DNA from: Paraburkholderia phenoliruptrix
Lineage (GTDB): Bacteria; Pseudomonadota; Gammaproteobacteria; Burkholderiales; Burkholderiaceae
NCBI RefSeq assembly: GCF_019511605.1
Contig: NZ_JAEUAV010000017.1
Span: 78,089 to 142,088, forward strand
Reading direction: 5' to 3'
Length of the DNA: 64,000 nt
Part shown: positions 1 through 8,368 of the stretch, piece after piece
How positions within the stretch are numbered: the first letter of the stretch is position 1
How the letters are laid out: the number at the start of each line of letters is the position of its first letter
Translations under genes and position numbers: made by a program
Notes under the pieces: generated by a model
Database searches by the model: none
The model's input: only the letters and a program-made list of their open reading frames with translations
Told to the model about the DNA's origin: nothing

Positions 1-705
1 GTCGCCGAATATCTGCTCGCCAATCCCGAATTCTTCGCCGAACACGCGGAAGTGCTCGCGACCATCCGGCTCGCGAACCCACACGGCAAGGCCGCGGTGT
101 CGCTGCAGGAGCGGCAGATGGAAATGCTGCGCGACAAGAACAAGCATCTCGAACGCCGTCTCGCCGAACTGCTGCGCTACGGCCACGAGAACGACAGCAT
201 CGCCGCCAAGTTCAACCGCTGGACCATCCGCGTGATGGCGGAGCGCGATCCGTACGCGCTGCCGCGCACTATCGCCAACGGCCTGCGCGAGATCTTCGAC
301 GTGCCGCAAGCGGCGCTGCGCGTCTGGGACGTTGCCGAGCCCTACGCACAGGCGGATTTTGCGCGCCACGTCGGCGAGGAAGTGCGAATCTTCGCGAACA
401 GCCTGACGGCGCCTTACTGCGGCGCGAACACCGGCTTCGAGGCGGCGCAGTGGCTCGTCCCGGCAGCCGCGGCATCGGACGAGAACCCGGCGGGCGGCGC
501 CGCGCCCGAGCCGGCGCACGCAACCGAATCGATTGCGCTGCTCGCATTGCGCGACCCCGAAGCCAGCGAAGACGCGCCGGTGTTCGGCCTGCTGGTAATG
601 GGATCTGCGGACGCCCGGCGCTTTCACGACGGCATGGCCACGGACTTCCTCACGCAGATCGGCGCGCTGGCAAGCGCCGCGCTCAGCCGTTTGCTGCCGC
701 GCTGA
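1..705 (+). CDS. DUF484 family protein, 5' end outside the window
   Basis: The reading frame is open from base 1, so the true start lies to the left and about 234 residues are visible. It begins with the typical DUF484 block (VAEYLLANPEFFAEH), continues through a short coiled region (LQERQMEMLRDKNKHLERRL) and ends in a GAF-like domain. The family's function is unknown. In many proteobacteria it sits between dapF and xerC, and xerC does follow 81 bases downstream here, which supports the call by synteny. Confidence 0.88.
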   Translation, partial: VAEYLLANPEFFAEHAEVLATIRLANPHGKAAVSLQERQMEMLRDKNKHLERRLAELLRYGHENDSIAAKFNRWTIRVMAERDPYALPRTIANGLREIFDVPQAALRVWDVAEPYAQADFARHVGEEVRIFANSLTAPYCGANTGFEAAQWLVPAAAASDENPAGGAAPEPAHATESIALLALRDPEASEDAPVFGLLVMGSADARRFHDGMATDFLTQIGALASAALSRLLPR

Positions 706-786
706 GCCGGCGAGCGCACGCGTCAGCCGCCGTCATCGCCCAGCCGCAGCCGCCAGCCACAGTCAGCGAGCCCAACACCGCCTATC

Positions 787-1710
787 GTGACCGAAACCGA
801 CTTCATCGCCGCTTATTTGTCGAACCTCGAACACGAGCGGCGGCTGTCGGCGCACACGTTGCGCGGCTACACGCACGAACTGGACGAATTGCGGCTGCTC
901 GCGAAAGGCCGGCCGCTCCAGAGCCTCACCGCCGTCGACATTCGCGGCGCCGTGGCGCGCGCACATGCGGGCGGCCTCACGGCACGCTCGATCAGTCACC
1001 GCCTGTCGGCATGGCGCGCGTTTTACCGCTGGCTCGCGGGGCGCGTCGATCTGCCGGCCAATCCGGTTGCCACCGTGCGCGCGCCGAAGCAGCCCAAGAC
1101 GTTGCCCAAGGCGCTGTCCGTCGACGACGCGAACCGCCTGATGGAAGCGCCGCCGGCCGCGTCGGCCGAAGGATTGCGCGATCACGCAATGCTCGAGCTC
1201 TTCTACTCGTCCGGGTTGCGTCTGGCGGAACTGGTCGGCCTCGACGTGCGTTTCGCCGACGCCGACGGCTACCGCTCGGCCGGCTGGCTCAAGCTCGATT
1301 CGGCGGAAGTGGAGGTGCTAGGCAAGGGCAACCGGCGCCGCATAGTGCCGGTCGGCAGCAAGGCGCTCGAAGCGCTGAACGCCTGGCTCGCGGTGCGCGA
1401 CCAGATGGTCAGGCTCGACCCGCATCCGCTGTTTCTGTCGGCGCGCGGCAATCGCCTGTCGCCGAACGTGGTCCGGGAGCGCGTGAAGCGGGCGGCGCTG
1501 GTCGCCGGCATTCCCGCCAACGTGCATCCGCATGTGTTGCGGCATTCGTTCGCCACGCACGTGCTGCAGTCGAGCGGCGATCTGCGCGCCGTGCAGGAAT
1601 TGCTCGGCCACGCGAGCATCACGGCAACGCAGGTGTACACGGGCCTCGACTTCCAGCACCTCGCGCGGGTCTACGATCAGGCGCATCCGCGCGCCAAAAA
1701 ACGCGACTGA
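787..1710 (+). CDS. xerC: Tyrosine recombinase XerC
   Basis: A 307-residue site-specific recombinase that, with XerD, resolves chromosome dimers at dif during division. The N-terminal SAM-like core-binding domain covers about residues 1-95. The C-terminal catalytic domain holds R145 (SSGLRLAEL), K180 (LGKGNRRR), H249-x2-R252 (HVLRHSF), H275 (LGHAS) and the nucleophile Y284 (TQVYTGL), so all six catalytic positions are filled. The start is a GTG at 787. The length is normal for XerC, and the DUF484 gene just upstream is its usual partner, which separates it from XerD and from phage integrases. Confidence 0.95.
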   Translation: MTETDFIAAYLSNLEHERRLSAHTLRGYTHELDELRLLAKGRPLQSLTAVDIRGAVARAHAGGLTARSISHRLSAWRAFYRWLAGRVDLPANPVATVRAPKQPKTLPKALSVDDANRLMEAPPAASAEGLRDHAMLELFYSSGLRLAELVGLDVRFADADGYRSAGWLKLDSAEVEVLGKGNRRRIVPVGSKALEALNAWLAVRDQMVRLDPHPLFLSARGNRLSPNVVRERVKRAALVAGIPANVHPHVLRHSFATHVLQSSGDLRAVQELLGHASITATQVYTGLDFQHLARVYDQAHPRAKKRD

Positions 1711-1801
1711 CGCCGCTTCGGCGGCCGGACAACAGTCGCCGCCCCGCTTCATCCGCCGCGCGCGCAGCCGCTCGCACGGCCTCTTGCTCTGCTGACACCT
1801 C

Positions 1802-3004
1802 ATGAATACCGTTACGCTCAAACCGTCTAAAGAAAAATCGCTGCTGCGCCGCCACCCGTGGGTCTATGCGAACGCCATCGACCGCATTGACGGCCATCCC
1901 GCGCCCGGCGCGACGGTGCTGGTGCGCGCGCACGACGGCCGGTTTCTCGCGCGCGCTGCGTACAGCCCGCACTCGCAGATCCGCGCGCGCGTGTGGAGTT
2001 TCGACGAGGCGGAGCCGATCGACCATGCTTTTTTCAAGCGCCGCGTGCAGCGCGCGCTCGCGCATCGTCAAGCGATGGTGCGCGACACCGGCGCGGTGCG
2101 GCTGATTTTCGGCGAAGCGGACGGCCTGCCGGGCCTGATCGTCGATCACTACGTCGCCGAGGACGAGGGCCAGCGCAGCCAGCTCGTCTGCCAGTTCATG
2201 GCGGCGGGCGTCGAGGCGTGGAAGGACGCGATTGTCGCCGCGCTCGTCGGTGCGACCGGTTGTCCGAACGTCTACGAGCGCTCGGACGTGTCGATTCGTC
2301 AGAAGGAAGGGCTCGAGCAGATCACCGGCGTGCTGGCGGGCGAAGCGCCGTCGGAAACCCTGATCGCCAGAGAAAACGGCGTGCGTTATCACGTCGACGT
2401 GCGCCACGGCCACAAGACGGGTTTCTACGTCGACCAGCGCGACAACCGCCTGCTGGTCCAGCAGTTTGCCGAGGGCCGCGAAGTGCTGAACTGCTTCTGC
2501 TACACCGGCGGCTTTTCGCTCGCGGCGCTCAAGGGCGGGGCGAAGCGGGTCGTGTCGATCGATTCGTCCGGCGAGGCTCTCGCGCTCGCGCAGCAGAACG
2601 TCGCCGCCAACGGCTTTGACGCAGAACGTGCGACCTGGCTCGACGCGGACGCTTTCAAGACGCTGCGCCGCCTGTACGACGAAGGGGAGCGTTTCGATCT
2701 GATCGTGCTCGATCCGCCGAAATTCGCGCCTTCGCGTGAACACGTGGACCGCGCGTCGCGCGCCTACAAGGACATCAACTTGACCGGGTTCAAGCTGCTG
2801 CGCCCGGGCGGCCTGCTTTTCACGTACTCGTGCTCCGGCGCAATCGATTCCGAGCTGTTCCAGAAGATCGTGGCAAGTGCCGCCGCGGACGCGCGCGTCG
2901 ATGCGCGGATTCTCAAGCGGCTGGGCGCGGGCGTGGACCATCCTTTGCTGACAGCATTTCCGGAGGGTGAATATCTGAAAGGGCTGCTGTTGCAAATCGC
3001 CTGA
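1802..3004 (+). CDS. rlmI: Class I SAM-dependent rRNA methyltransferase (RlmI family)
   Basis: A 400-residue protein with an N-terminal PUA domain (about 1-80, starting MNTVTLKPSKEKSLLRRHPW), a central domain and a C-terminal Rossmann methyltransferase. The catalytic-site motif is VLDPPKFAPS, and a Cys lies in FTYSCSG. RlmI makes m5C1962 in 23S rRNA from S-adenosylmethionine. The architecture and length match RlmI/YccW, but several related PUA-methyltransferases exist, so the exact target base is inferred from the family. It stands alone between xerC and the CobW-type GTPase. Confidence 0.85.
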   Translation: MNTVTLKPSKEKSLLRRHPWVYANAIDRIDGHPAPGATVLVRAHDGRFLARAAYSPHSQIRARVWSFDEAEPIDHAFFKRRVQRALAHRQAMVRDTGAVRLIFGEADGLPGLIVDHYVAEDEGQRSQLVCQFMAAGVEAWKDAIVAALVGATGCPNVYERSDVSIRQKEGLEQITGVLAGEAPSETLIARENGVRYHVDVRHGHKTGFYVDQRDNRLLVQQFAEGREVLNCFCYTGGFSLAALKGGAKRVVSIDSSGEALALAQQNVAANGFDAERATWLDADAFKTLRRLYDEGERFDLIVLDPPKFAPSREHVDRASRAYKDINLTGFKLLRPGGLLFTYSCSGAIDSELFQKIVASAAADARVDARILKRLGAGVDHPLLTAFPEGEYLKGLLLQIA

Positions 3005-3202
3005 TCGCCCATAACTTCACGGTTATTTCGCATTCGGGCACGGCGCAGCGGCGTGTTGCGGCTACCGCCTGCCAGCGCCGCGCGGGCAGATATGTTTCAA
3101 TAACCGGCTGGACGGGCTGCGCGCCGTGAGGCCGCCGCGCCCAACTCATGCATCCGGTATGCATACGATTACGCATCGTTTCACGACTAACAGGCGAACA
3201 AC

Positions 3203-4300
3203 ATGATTCCAGTCACCATCCTGACCGGCTTTCTCGGCAGCGGCAAAACCACCCTGCTCAAGCGCATCCTGAACGAAAAGCACGGCATGAAGATCGCCGT
3301 GATCGAAAACGAGTTCGGCGAAGAGAACATCGACAACGACATCCTCGTGCAGGACACGAGCGAGCAAATCATTCAGATGAGCAACGGCTGCATCTGCTGC
3401 ACGATCCGCGGCGACCTCTCGCGCGTGCTCGGCGACCTCGCCGCGCAAAAGCAGTCAGGCAAGCTGGACTTCGACCGCGTGGTAATCGAGACCACCGGCC
3501 TCGCGAATCCCGGCCCGGTCGCGCAGACGTTCTTCATGGACGACCAGATCGCCGGCGAATTCCTGCTCGACGCGATCATCACGCTGGTCGACGCGAAGCA
3601 CGCAAACCATCAGCTGGACGAGCACGAAGTCGTACAGCGCCAGGTGGGTTTCGCCGATCGGCTTTTCATCACGAAGTCAGATCTCGTCGACGAACAGCAA
3701 CTCGCCGATCTGCGCCACCGCCTGCTGCATATGAATCCGAAGGCGGCGATCAAGGTGGTCAATTTCGGCGACGCGGACATCAAGGAAATTTTCGATCTGC
3801 GCGGCTTCAATCTGAATTCGAAGCTCGAGATCGACCCGGACTTCCTCGCCGAGGACGAGCACGCGCACAACCACGCTCATGCGCATGACGAGCACGGCCA
3901 TACGCACGACCACCATCACGACCACGCAAATTGCGATCATGATCATGGCCATTGCGACCACGAAGGGCATCACCACGGCCACCATCATCACGCGCATCAC
4001 GACGACAAGATCAAGTCGTTCGTGTACCGCAACGATCGCCCGTTCGATCCGAACAAGCTCGAAGATTTTCTCGGCGGCATTCTGCAGATCTACGGCGAGC
4101 ACCTGCTGCGCTACAAGGGCGTGCTGTATATGAAGGGCGTCGACCGCAAAGTCGTATTCCAGGGCGTGCACCAGATGATGGGCAGCGACCTCGCGGCCAA
4201 GTGGCAGCCGGCCGAGAAGAAGACCAACAAGATGGTCTTTATCGGCATCGATTTGCCGCAAGACCTGATTACCGACGGCCTCGACGCCTGCCTCGTCTGA
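3203..4300 (+). CDS. CobW/COG0523 family GTP-dependent metal chaperone
   Basis: A 365-residue G3E-class P-loop GTPase. The Walker A motif GFLGSGKTT is at residues 9-17. The family's metal-binding CxCC motif is at C63-x-C65-C66 in SNGCICCTIRGDL. A very His-rich stretch at roughly 219-269 (NHAHAHDEHGHTHDHHH and following) precedes the C-terminal CobW_C domain. Members hand zinc or cobalt to client proteins and are often induced when zinc is scarce. The His tract points to zinc or a similar transition metal. The next gene, dksA, encodes a zinc-ligand-poor DksA, which suggests a metal-related neighbourhood. I saw no convincing Zur box upstream, so the regulation is unknown. Confidence 0.88.
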   Translation: MIPVTILTGFLGSGKTTLLKRILNEKHGMKIAVIENEFGEENIDNDILVQDTSEQIIQMSNGCICCTIRGDLSRVLGDLAAQKQSGKLDFDRVVIETTGLANPGPVAQTFFMDDQIAGEFLLDAIITLVDAKHANHQLDEHEVVQRQVGFADRLFITKSDLVDEQQLADLRHRLLHMNPKAAIKVVNFGDADIKEIFDLRGFNLNSKLEIDPDFLAEDEHAHNHAHAHDEHGHTHDHHHDHANCDHDHGHCDHEGHHHGHHHHAHHDDKIKSFVYRNDRPFDPNKLEDFLGGILQIYGEHLLRYKGVLYMKGVDRKVVFQGVHQMMGSDLAAKWQPAEKKTNKMVFIGIDLPQDLITDGLDACLV

Positions 4301-5095
4301 GCGTATCCATAGCGGATCGCAGGGCTGCGCGCCATTGATCTGCGAAAAGCCAGCGGCAGCGAGCGTGGCTGTCGTCTGGCTGTGAAGTGAGCGGTAAAGC
4401 GGTTCGTGAAGTTGGCTGTAGAGCGGCGGGCCTGGAGTGTGCCCGAAGCGCGCCGTGAAGCAGGCCTCAAGCTGGACCAAGCGGGCCGTGAAGCCGACTC
4501 TGGTTCGGGCTGTGACGCAGACTGTAAAGCGCGCAGCACGCACGACGCGGCAGCAAAGCGCCGCCGCGAAATGTGCGCTGGCGCACACGTGTGAAAAACG
4601 CGTGAAAACCCTGCTGTATTAGTGCATGTCCAACCATCGCTTTTTGACCGTTCGCGCGTTATATTTTCGGGATACCGGGGTGCCGCAGAGGGATTTCCAC
4701 CAGTTGCGGCGCCGGATTGTGATTCAGTTACAATACGTGCCCACTGGAGAATGAGAACGATTTGCCCGGTCAGTGCGCGGTTTCTACGTATTGCGCGCCG
4801 GGCCTGAAGCGGCGCCGGAAAACCTTGTCCGGGGAACTCGCCGACAATGCCCGCGGCAGCCACAGGAGATTCGCTGCCAGGGAGCAAATACCTCAGGAGC
4901 ATTTGAGAACCGGTTTCCAGAGGAGTTCGGCCCCGCATTGGCGTTGCGACGCCCGAGGGGGTGTGAGGCGCTTCGGCGTCACGACAGTTCATCGTCCGTG
5001 CCAGCCCTGTGCTCAACGTCCCAGGCGCCTTGCGGGCAATACGAAAGTGCGGGCACTATGTAAGAGTTTTGCCTCACATTGAAGAAGTAAGCCAG
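4301..5095. other. Long intergenic region with degenerate repeats
   Basis: This is the longest gene-free stretch of the core part, 795 bases. Its left half (about 4370-4545) contains degenerate, irregularly spaced copies of a motif resembling gccgtgaag followed by a ctgtaaagcg-like motif. Read in one frame these give Lys/Arg/Ala/Val-rich text like a histone-H1-type tail, but stops interrupt the upstream copies and no credible start or ribosome-binding site is present. The right half is probably the promoter and leader of dksA. I do not support any of the short open frames here as genes. Confidence 0.6.
4704..4734 (+). promoter_or_regulatory. Candidate dksA promoter
   Basis: TTGCGG at 4704-4709 and TACAAT at 4729-4734 resemble sigma-70 -35 and -10 boxes, but the 19-base spacer is longer than the ideal 17. 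If used, it would give dksA a leader of about 350 bases. It is the best match I found in the long upstream region, but it remains tentative. Confidence 0.3.
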
Positions 5096-5515
5096 ATGAC
5101 GACGAAACGACTCTTGACCGAAGCCGAAATCCTGAAGATGAGCGACAAGGATTACATGAATGAGGATCAGCTCGCTTTCTTCAAGAACAAGCTCGAACAG
5201 CTGCAGGCGGAAATTCTCCGCAATGCCGGCCAGACCACCGAGAACCTGCGCGAAACCGTAATCGTGCCGGACCCGGCCGACCGCGCAACGATCGAGGAAG
5301 AGCATGCACTCGAGCTGCGCACGCGCGACCGCGAGCGCAAGCTGCTGAAGAAGGTGCAGCAGTCGCTCGCGCGCATCGACTCTGGCGACTACGGCTGGTG
5401 CGAAGAAACCGGTGAGCCCATCGGCATCCCGCGTCTGCTCGCCCGGCCCACGGCGACCCTGTCGCTGGAGGCGCAGGAGCGCCGCGAACTGCGCCAGAAG
5501 CTGTTCGGCGACTGA
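5096..5515 (+). CDS. dksA: RNA polymerase-binding transcription factor DksA
   Basis: A 139-residue DksA, the ppGpp co-factor that enters the RNA polymerase secondary channel to control rRNA, ribosomal-protein and amino-acid promoters. The coiled-coil tip motif D-x2-D-x-A is present at D59, D62 and A64 (DPADRA). In the zinc-finger module the four ligand positions (spacing 3, 18, 3 as in E. coli) read C102, T105, S123 and A126, so only one of four Cys remains and classical zinc binding is not expected. I chose the ATG at 5096 because it begins the family-typical MTTKRLLTEAEIL; a longer frame from 5009 adds unconserved sequence. A strong terminator follows at 5568. Confidence 0.93.
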   Translation: MTTKRLLTEAEILKMSDKDYMNEDQLAFFKNKLEQLQAEILRNAGQTTENLRETVIVPDPADRATIEEEHALELRTRDRERKLLKKVQQSLARIDSGDYGWCEETGEPIGIPRLLARPTATLSLEAQERRELRQKLFGD

Positions 5516-5566
5516 ACGTCGGCGGCGCGGCTTCGGCGCCGCGCCCCACAACGCTGCTTCGTCGAG

Positions 5567-5596
5567 AGGCGCACGGTGATCCGTGCGCCTTTTTTC
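5567..5596 (+). terminator. Rho-independent terminator after dksA
   Basis: Perfect 9-bp stem GGCGCACGG / CCGTGCGCC (5568-5576 and 5581-5589) with a TGAT loop, followed by a run of six T. It ends dksA transcription before hslVU. Confidence 0.9.
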
Positions 5597-5621
5597 TTTT
5601 GCCCTATGCCATTTGCCGGCT

Positions 5622-5649
5622 CTTGATATGCCCGCGCGCGCCCTAAAAT
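5622..5649 (+). promoter_or_regulatory. Candidate heat-shock (sigma-32) promoter of hslVU
   Basis: CTTGATA at 5622-5628 and CCTAAAAT at 5642-5649 are 13 bases apart, resembling the RpoH pattern CTTGAAA-N13/14-CCCCATNT. hslVU is a classical sigma-32 regulon member. The leader to the hslV start would be about 125 bases. Confidence 0.45.
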
Positions 5650-5779
5650 AATTCCGACATGCGCTGCACGAGCGCGCGAGCCGGGGCACTTCTCACGTCG
5701 CGCGCCGTCCGCTTCCAGGCATTCATGCGGTGGCGCATCGCGCTGCCGCGTCCTACCCGCTTTGCAAAGAGGAACGCAT

Positions 5780-6316
5780 ATGGAGCAATTTCACGGCACG
5801 ACGATCGTCTCCGTGCGCCGCGGCGACCAGGTCGCGCTCGGCGGCGACGGTCAGGTGACGCTCGGCAACATCGTCATGAAAGGCGGTGCCAAGAAGGTCA
5901 GGCGCATCTATAACGGCAAGGTTCTGGTCGGCTTCGCGGGCGGCACAGCCGACGCGTTTTCGCTGCTCGACCGCTTCGAGGCCAAACTGGAAAAGCATCA
6001 GGGCAACCTCACGCGGGCCGCCGTGGAACTCGCGAAAGACTGGCGCACGGACCGCATGCTGCGCCGGCTCGAAGCCATGCTGATCACGGCCGACGCGACC
6101 ACCACGCTCGTCATTACCGGTAACGGCGACGTGCTCGATCCTGAAGGCGGCATTTGCGCAATCGGCTCGGGCGGCGCTTACGCGCAGGCAGCGGCCAAGG
6201 CACTCGCGGACAACACCGCGTTGTCGCCGCGCGAAATCGTGGAGAAGTCGCTGGAGATTGCCGGCGACATGTGCATCTACACAAACCATAACCGCGTCAT
6301 CGAGACGATCGAGTAA
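5780..6316 (+). CDS. hslV: ATP-dependent protease peptidase subunit HslV (ClpQ)
   Basis: A 178-residue proteasome-like threonine peptidase that forms the double hexamer capped by HslU. Removal of a short propeptide MEQFHG would expose the catalytic Thr7 (TTIVSVRR). The family blocks GDGQVTLGN, GFAGGTADAF, AVELAKDWRTDRMLR, GNGDV, AIGSGGAYA and IYTNH are intact. I used the ATG at 5780 rather than the TTG at 5762 because it matches family N-termini and has the purine-rich AAGAGGAACG just upstream. hslU follows after 9 bases in the same transcript. Confidence 0.96.
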   Translation: MEQFHGTTIVSVRRGDQVALGGDGQVTLGNIVMKGGAKKVRRIYNGKVLVGFAGGTADAFSLLDRFEAKLEKHQGNLTRAAVELAKDWRTDRMLRRLEAMLITADATTTLVITGNGDVLDPEGGICAIGSGGAYAQAAAKALADNTALSPREIVEKSLEIAGDMCIYTNHNRVIETIE

Positions 6317-6325
6317 GGACCCACG

Positions 6326-7672
6326 ATGAGCACCATGACCCCTGCCGAGATTGTCTCGGAACTCGACAAACACATCATTGGACAAGGCCGCGCGAAAAAG
6401 GCGGTTGCCGTGGCGCTGCGCAACCGCTGGCGCCGTCAGCAGGTGGAAGAGCCGCTGCGCCAGGAAATCACGCCGAAGAACATTCTGATGATCGGACCCA
6501 CCGGCGTCGGCAAAACCGAAATTGCGCGGCGCCTCGCGAAGCTCGCGGACGCGCCGTTCATCAAGATCGAGGCCACCAAGTTCACCGAAGTCGGCTACGT
6601 GGGCCGCGACGTGGACAGCATCGTGCGCGATCTGATCGAGATTGCCGTCAAGCAGACGCGCGAGTCGGAAATGCGCAAGGTGCGAACCAAGGCCGAAGAC
6701 CAGGCCGAAGACCGCATTCTCGACATCCTGCTGCCGAGCGCGCGTCCGGTCGGTTTCGGCTCGAGCTCGAGCGCCGTGGACACCGCCGACGAAGGCAGCA
6801 CCACCCGCCAGACTTTCCGCAAACGTCTGCGCGAAGGCCTGCTGGACGACAAGGAAATCGAACTCGACGTGGAGCAGCCGCAAGTCGGCATGGACATCAT
6901 GGGGCCGCCCGGCATGGAAGACATGACCGAGCAGATCCGCTCGATGTTCGCCAACATCGGCGGCGGCAAGAAAACGCGGCGCAAGATGAAGGTCAAGGAA
7001 GCGCTCAAGGTTCTCACCGACGAAGAAGCGGGCAAGATGCTCAATGACGAAGAGGTGAAAACCAAAGCCGTGCAAAACGTCGAGCAGAACGGCATTGTGT
7101 TCCTCGACGAAATCGACAAGATTGCTTCGCGCAGCGAAGCCGGCGGTGGCGAGGTGTCGCGCCAGGGCGTGCAGCGCGATCTGCTGCCGCTCGTGGAAGG
7201 CACCACGATCAACACCAAGTACGGCATGGTGAAGACAGACCACATTCTGTTCATCGCGAGCGGCGCGTTTCATCTTGCCAAGCCGAGCGATCTGATTCCC
7301 GAGCTGCAAGGGCGCTTCCCGATCCGGGTGGAACTCGACTCGCTGTCGGTGAACGACTTCGAGTCGATCCTGGTGTCGACGGACGCGAGCCTCGTCAAGC
7401 AATACCAGGCATTGCTCGCAACGGAAGACGTGCACCTCGAATTCGCCGACGACGGCATTCGCCGCCTTGCAGAAATCGCTTATGCGGTGAACGAAAAGAC
7501 GGAGAACATCGGTGCGCGCCGTCTGTACACGGTTATCGAAAAGCTGCTCGAAGAAGTCTCGTTCTCCGCCGGCAATCATTCGGGCAACACGGTGAAGATC
7601 GACGCGGCGTATGTGGACCGTGCGCTAAACGAAGTAGCAGAAGACGAAGACCTGTCGCGCTACGTGCTGTGA
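6326..7672 (+). CDS. hslU: HslU AAA+ ATPase subunit (ClpY)
   Basis: A 448-residue unfoldase that feeds substrates to HslV. Walker A is GPTGVGKTE with K63-T64, and Walker B is VFLDEIDK with D261-E262. The intermediate I-domain lies between them (about 110-245, including the acidic TDEEAGKMLNDEEVK). The pore motif GYVGRD and the C-terminal peptide ending EDLSRYVL, which inserts into HslV, are present. Length and architecture are standard. It is co-transcribed with hslV and closed by a terminator at 7699. Confidence 0.97.
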   Translation: MSTMTPAEIVSELDKHIIGQGRAKKAVAVALRNRWRRQQVEEPLRQEITPKNILMIGPTGVGKTEIARRLAKLADAPFIKIEATKFTEVGYVGRDVDSIVRDLIEIAVKQTRESEMRKVRTKAEDQAEDRILDILLPSARPVGFGSSSSAVDTADEGSTTRQTFRKRLREGLLDDKEIELDVEQPQVGMDIMGPPGMEDMTEQIRSMFANIGGGKKTRRKMKVKEALKVLTDEEAGKMLNDEEVKTKAVQNVEQNGIVFLDEIDKIASRSEAGGGEVSRQGVQRDLLPLVEGTTINTKYGMVKTDHILFIASGAFHLAKPSDLIPELQGRFPIRVELDSLSVNDFESILVSTDASLVKQYQALLATEDVHLEFADDGIRRLAEIAYAVNEKTENIGARRLYTVIEKLLEEVSFSAGNHSGNTVKIDAAYVDRALNEVAEDEDLSRYVL

Positions 7673-7698
7673 TGTGAAGCAGTAGTGCCGAAGCAGAA

Positions 7699-7731
7699 AC
7701 GGGCTGCCTGTAGAAGGCAGCCCGTTTTTGT
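7699..7731 (+). terminator. Rho-independent terminator after hslU
   Basis: Perfect 10-bp stem ACGGGCTGCC / GGCAGCCCGT (7699-7708 and 7716-7725), 7-base loop, then a T run. Confidence 0.92.
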
Positions 7732-7825
7732 TTGGCGTCGGTGTATTTGCAAACGCCTGCGCCAGGCGCTTGCGTTTGCGACAGCCGCAATCCAATGCAA
7801 GCTCGAGCGCCAGCCAACGCGCCGC

Positions 7826-8368
7826 CTACTGCTTGACCGGCCGCTTCGCGAGTTTCCGCTGCAAGGTCCGGCGATGCATGTTCAACGCGCGCGCCGTGGC
7901 CGAAATATTGCCGCCATGCTCGGCGAGCACACGTTGGATGTGCTCCCACTCGAGCCGCGCAACGGAGAGCGGAGTAGGATGCTCGATCGCCTCTTCGGCT
8001 TGCAGCGCGCTCGCCTCGCTTTGCAGCGCAGACAAGATTGTTTCGACGTTGGCAGGCTTTGCCAGATAGTTGTCCGCGCCGTCTTTCACCGCCTGCACCG
8101 CGGTCGCAATGCTGGCATAGCCGGTCAGTACGAGCATGCGCGCGTCGGGTTGCAGGTCGCGCAACGGTGCGACCAGCGTGAGACCCGAATCGTTGCCAAG
8201 ATGCAGATCCACCGTGATCTGGCTGAATTTCTGCTGGTTCGCAAGCCTGATTGCCTCGTCCGCATTGTGGGCTTCGCTCACCGTATAACCGCGCCGTGTC
8301 AAACCGCGGGCGAGAATGCCGGAGAACACCTCGTCGTCGTCGATCACCAGAAAATTCATTTCGCTCAT
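7826..8368 (-). CDS. regA: RegA/PrrA/RoxR-type response regulator
   Basis: A 180-residue two-component regulator. The receiver domain has the acidic pocket D10-D12, the phospho-acceptor D54 (TVDLHLGND) and K104 (YLAKPAN). A short linker leads to a Fis-type helix-turn-helix at the C-terminus (ISATARALNMHRRTLQRKL), as in RegA, which has no other output domain. The start codon at 8368 overlaps the kinase stop (ATGA), so the pair is translationally coupled. RegA homologues control respiration, carbon and nitrogen metabolism according to redox state; the targets here are unknown. Confidence 0.9.
   Translation of the reverse strand: MSEMNFLVIDDDEVFSGILARGLTRRGYTVSEAHNADEAIRLANQQKFSQITVDLHLGNDSGLTLVAPLRDLQPDARMLVLTGYASIATAVQAVKDGADNYLAKPANVETILSALQSEASALQAEEAIEHPTPLSVARLEWEHIQRVLAEHGGNISATARALNMHRRTLQRKLAKRPVKQ

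Noticed and set aside
3150..3202. Possible Zur box upstream of the CobW-type gene
   Set aside because: ATGCAT occurs twice near 3146-3165, but the spacing and sequence do not fit the Zur consensus dyad, so I do not report it as a site.
4437..4622. A small Lys/Arg-rich protein of 61 residues in the cobW-dksA gap
   Set aside because: No ribosome-binding site, and the same repeat pattern continues upstream through stop codons, so the open frame is likely a by-product of the repeat.
5753..7579. A 608-codon open frame on the minus strand opposite hslV and hslU
   Set aside because: It mirrors the high-GC codon pattern of two certain genes on the plus strand and has no recognisable domain.
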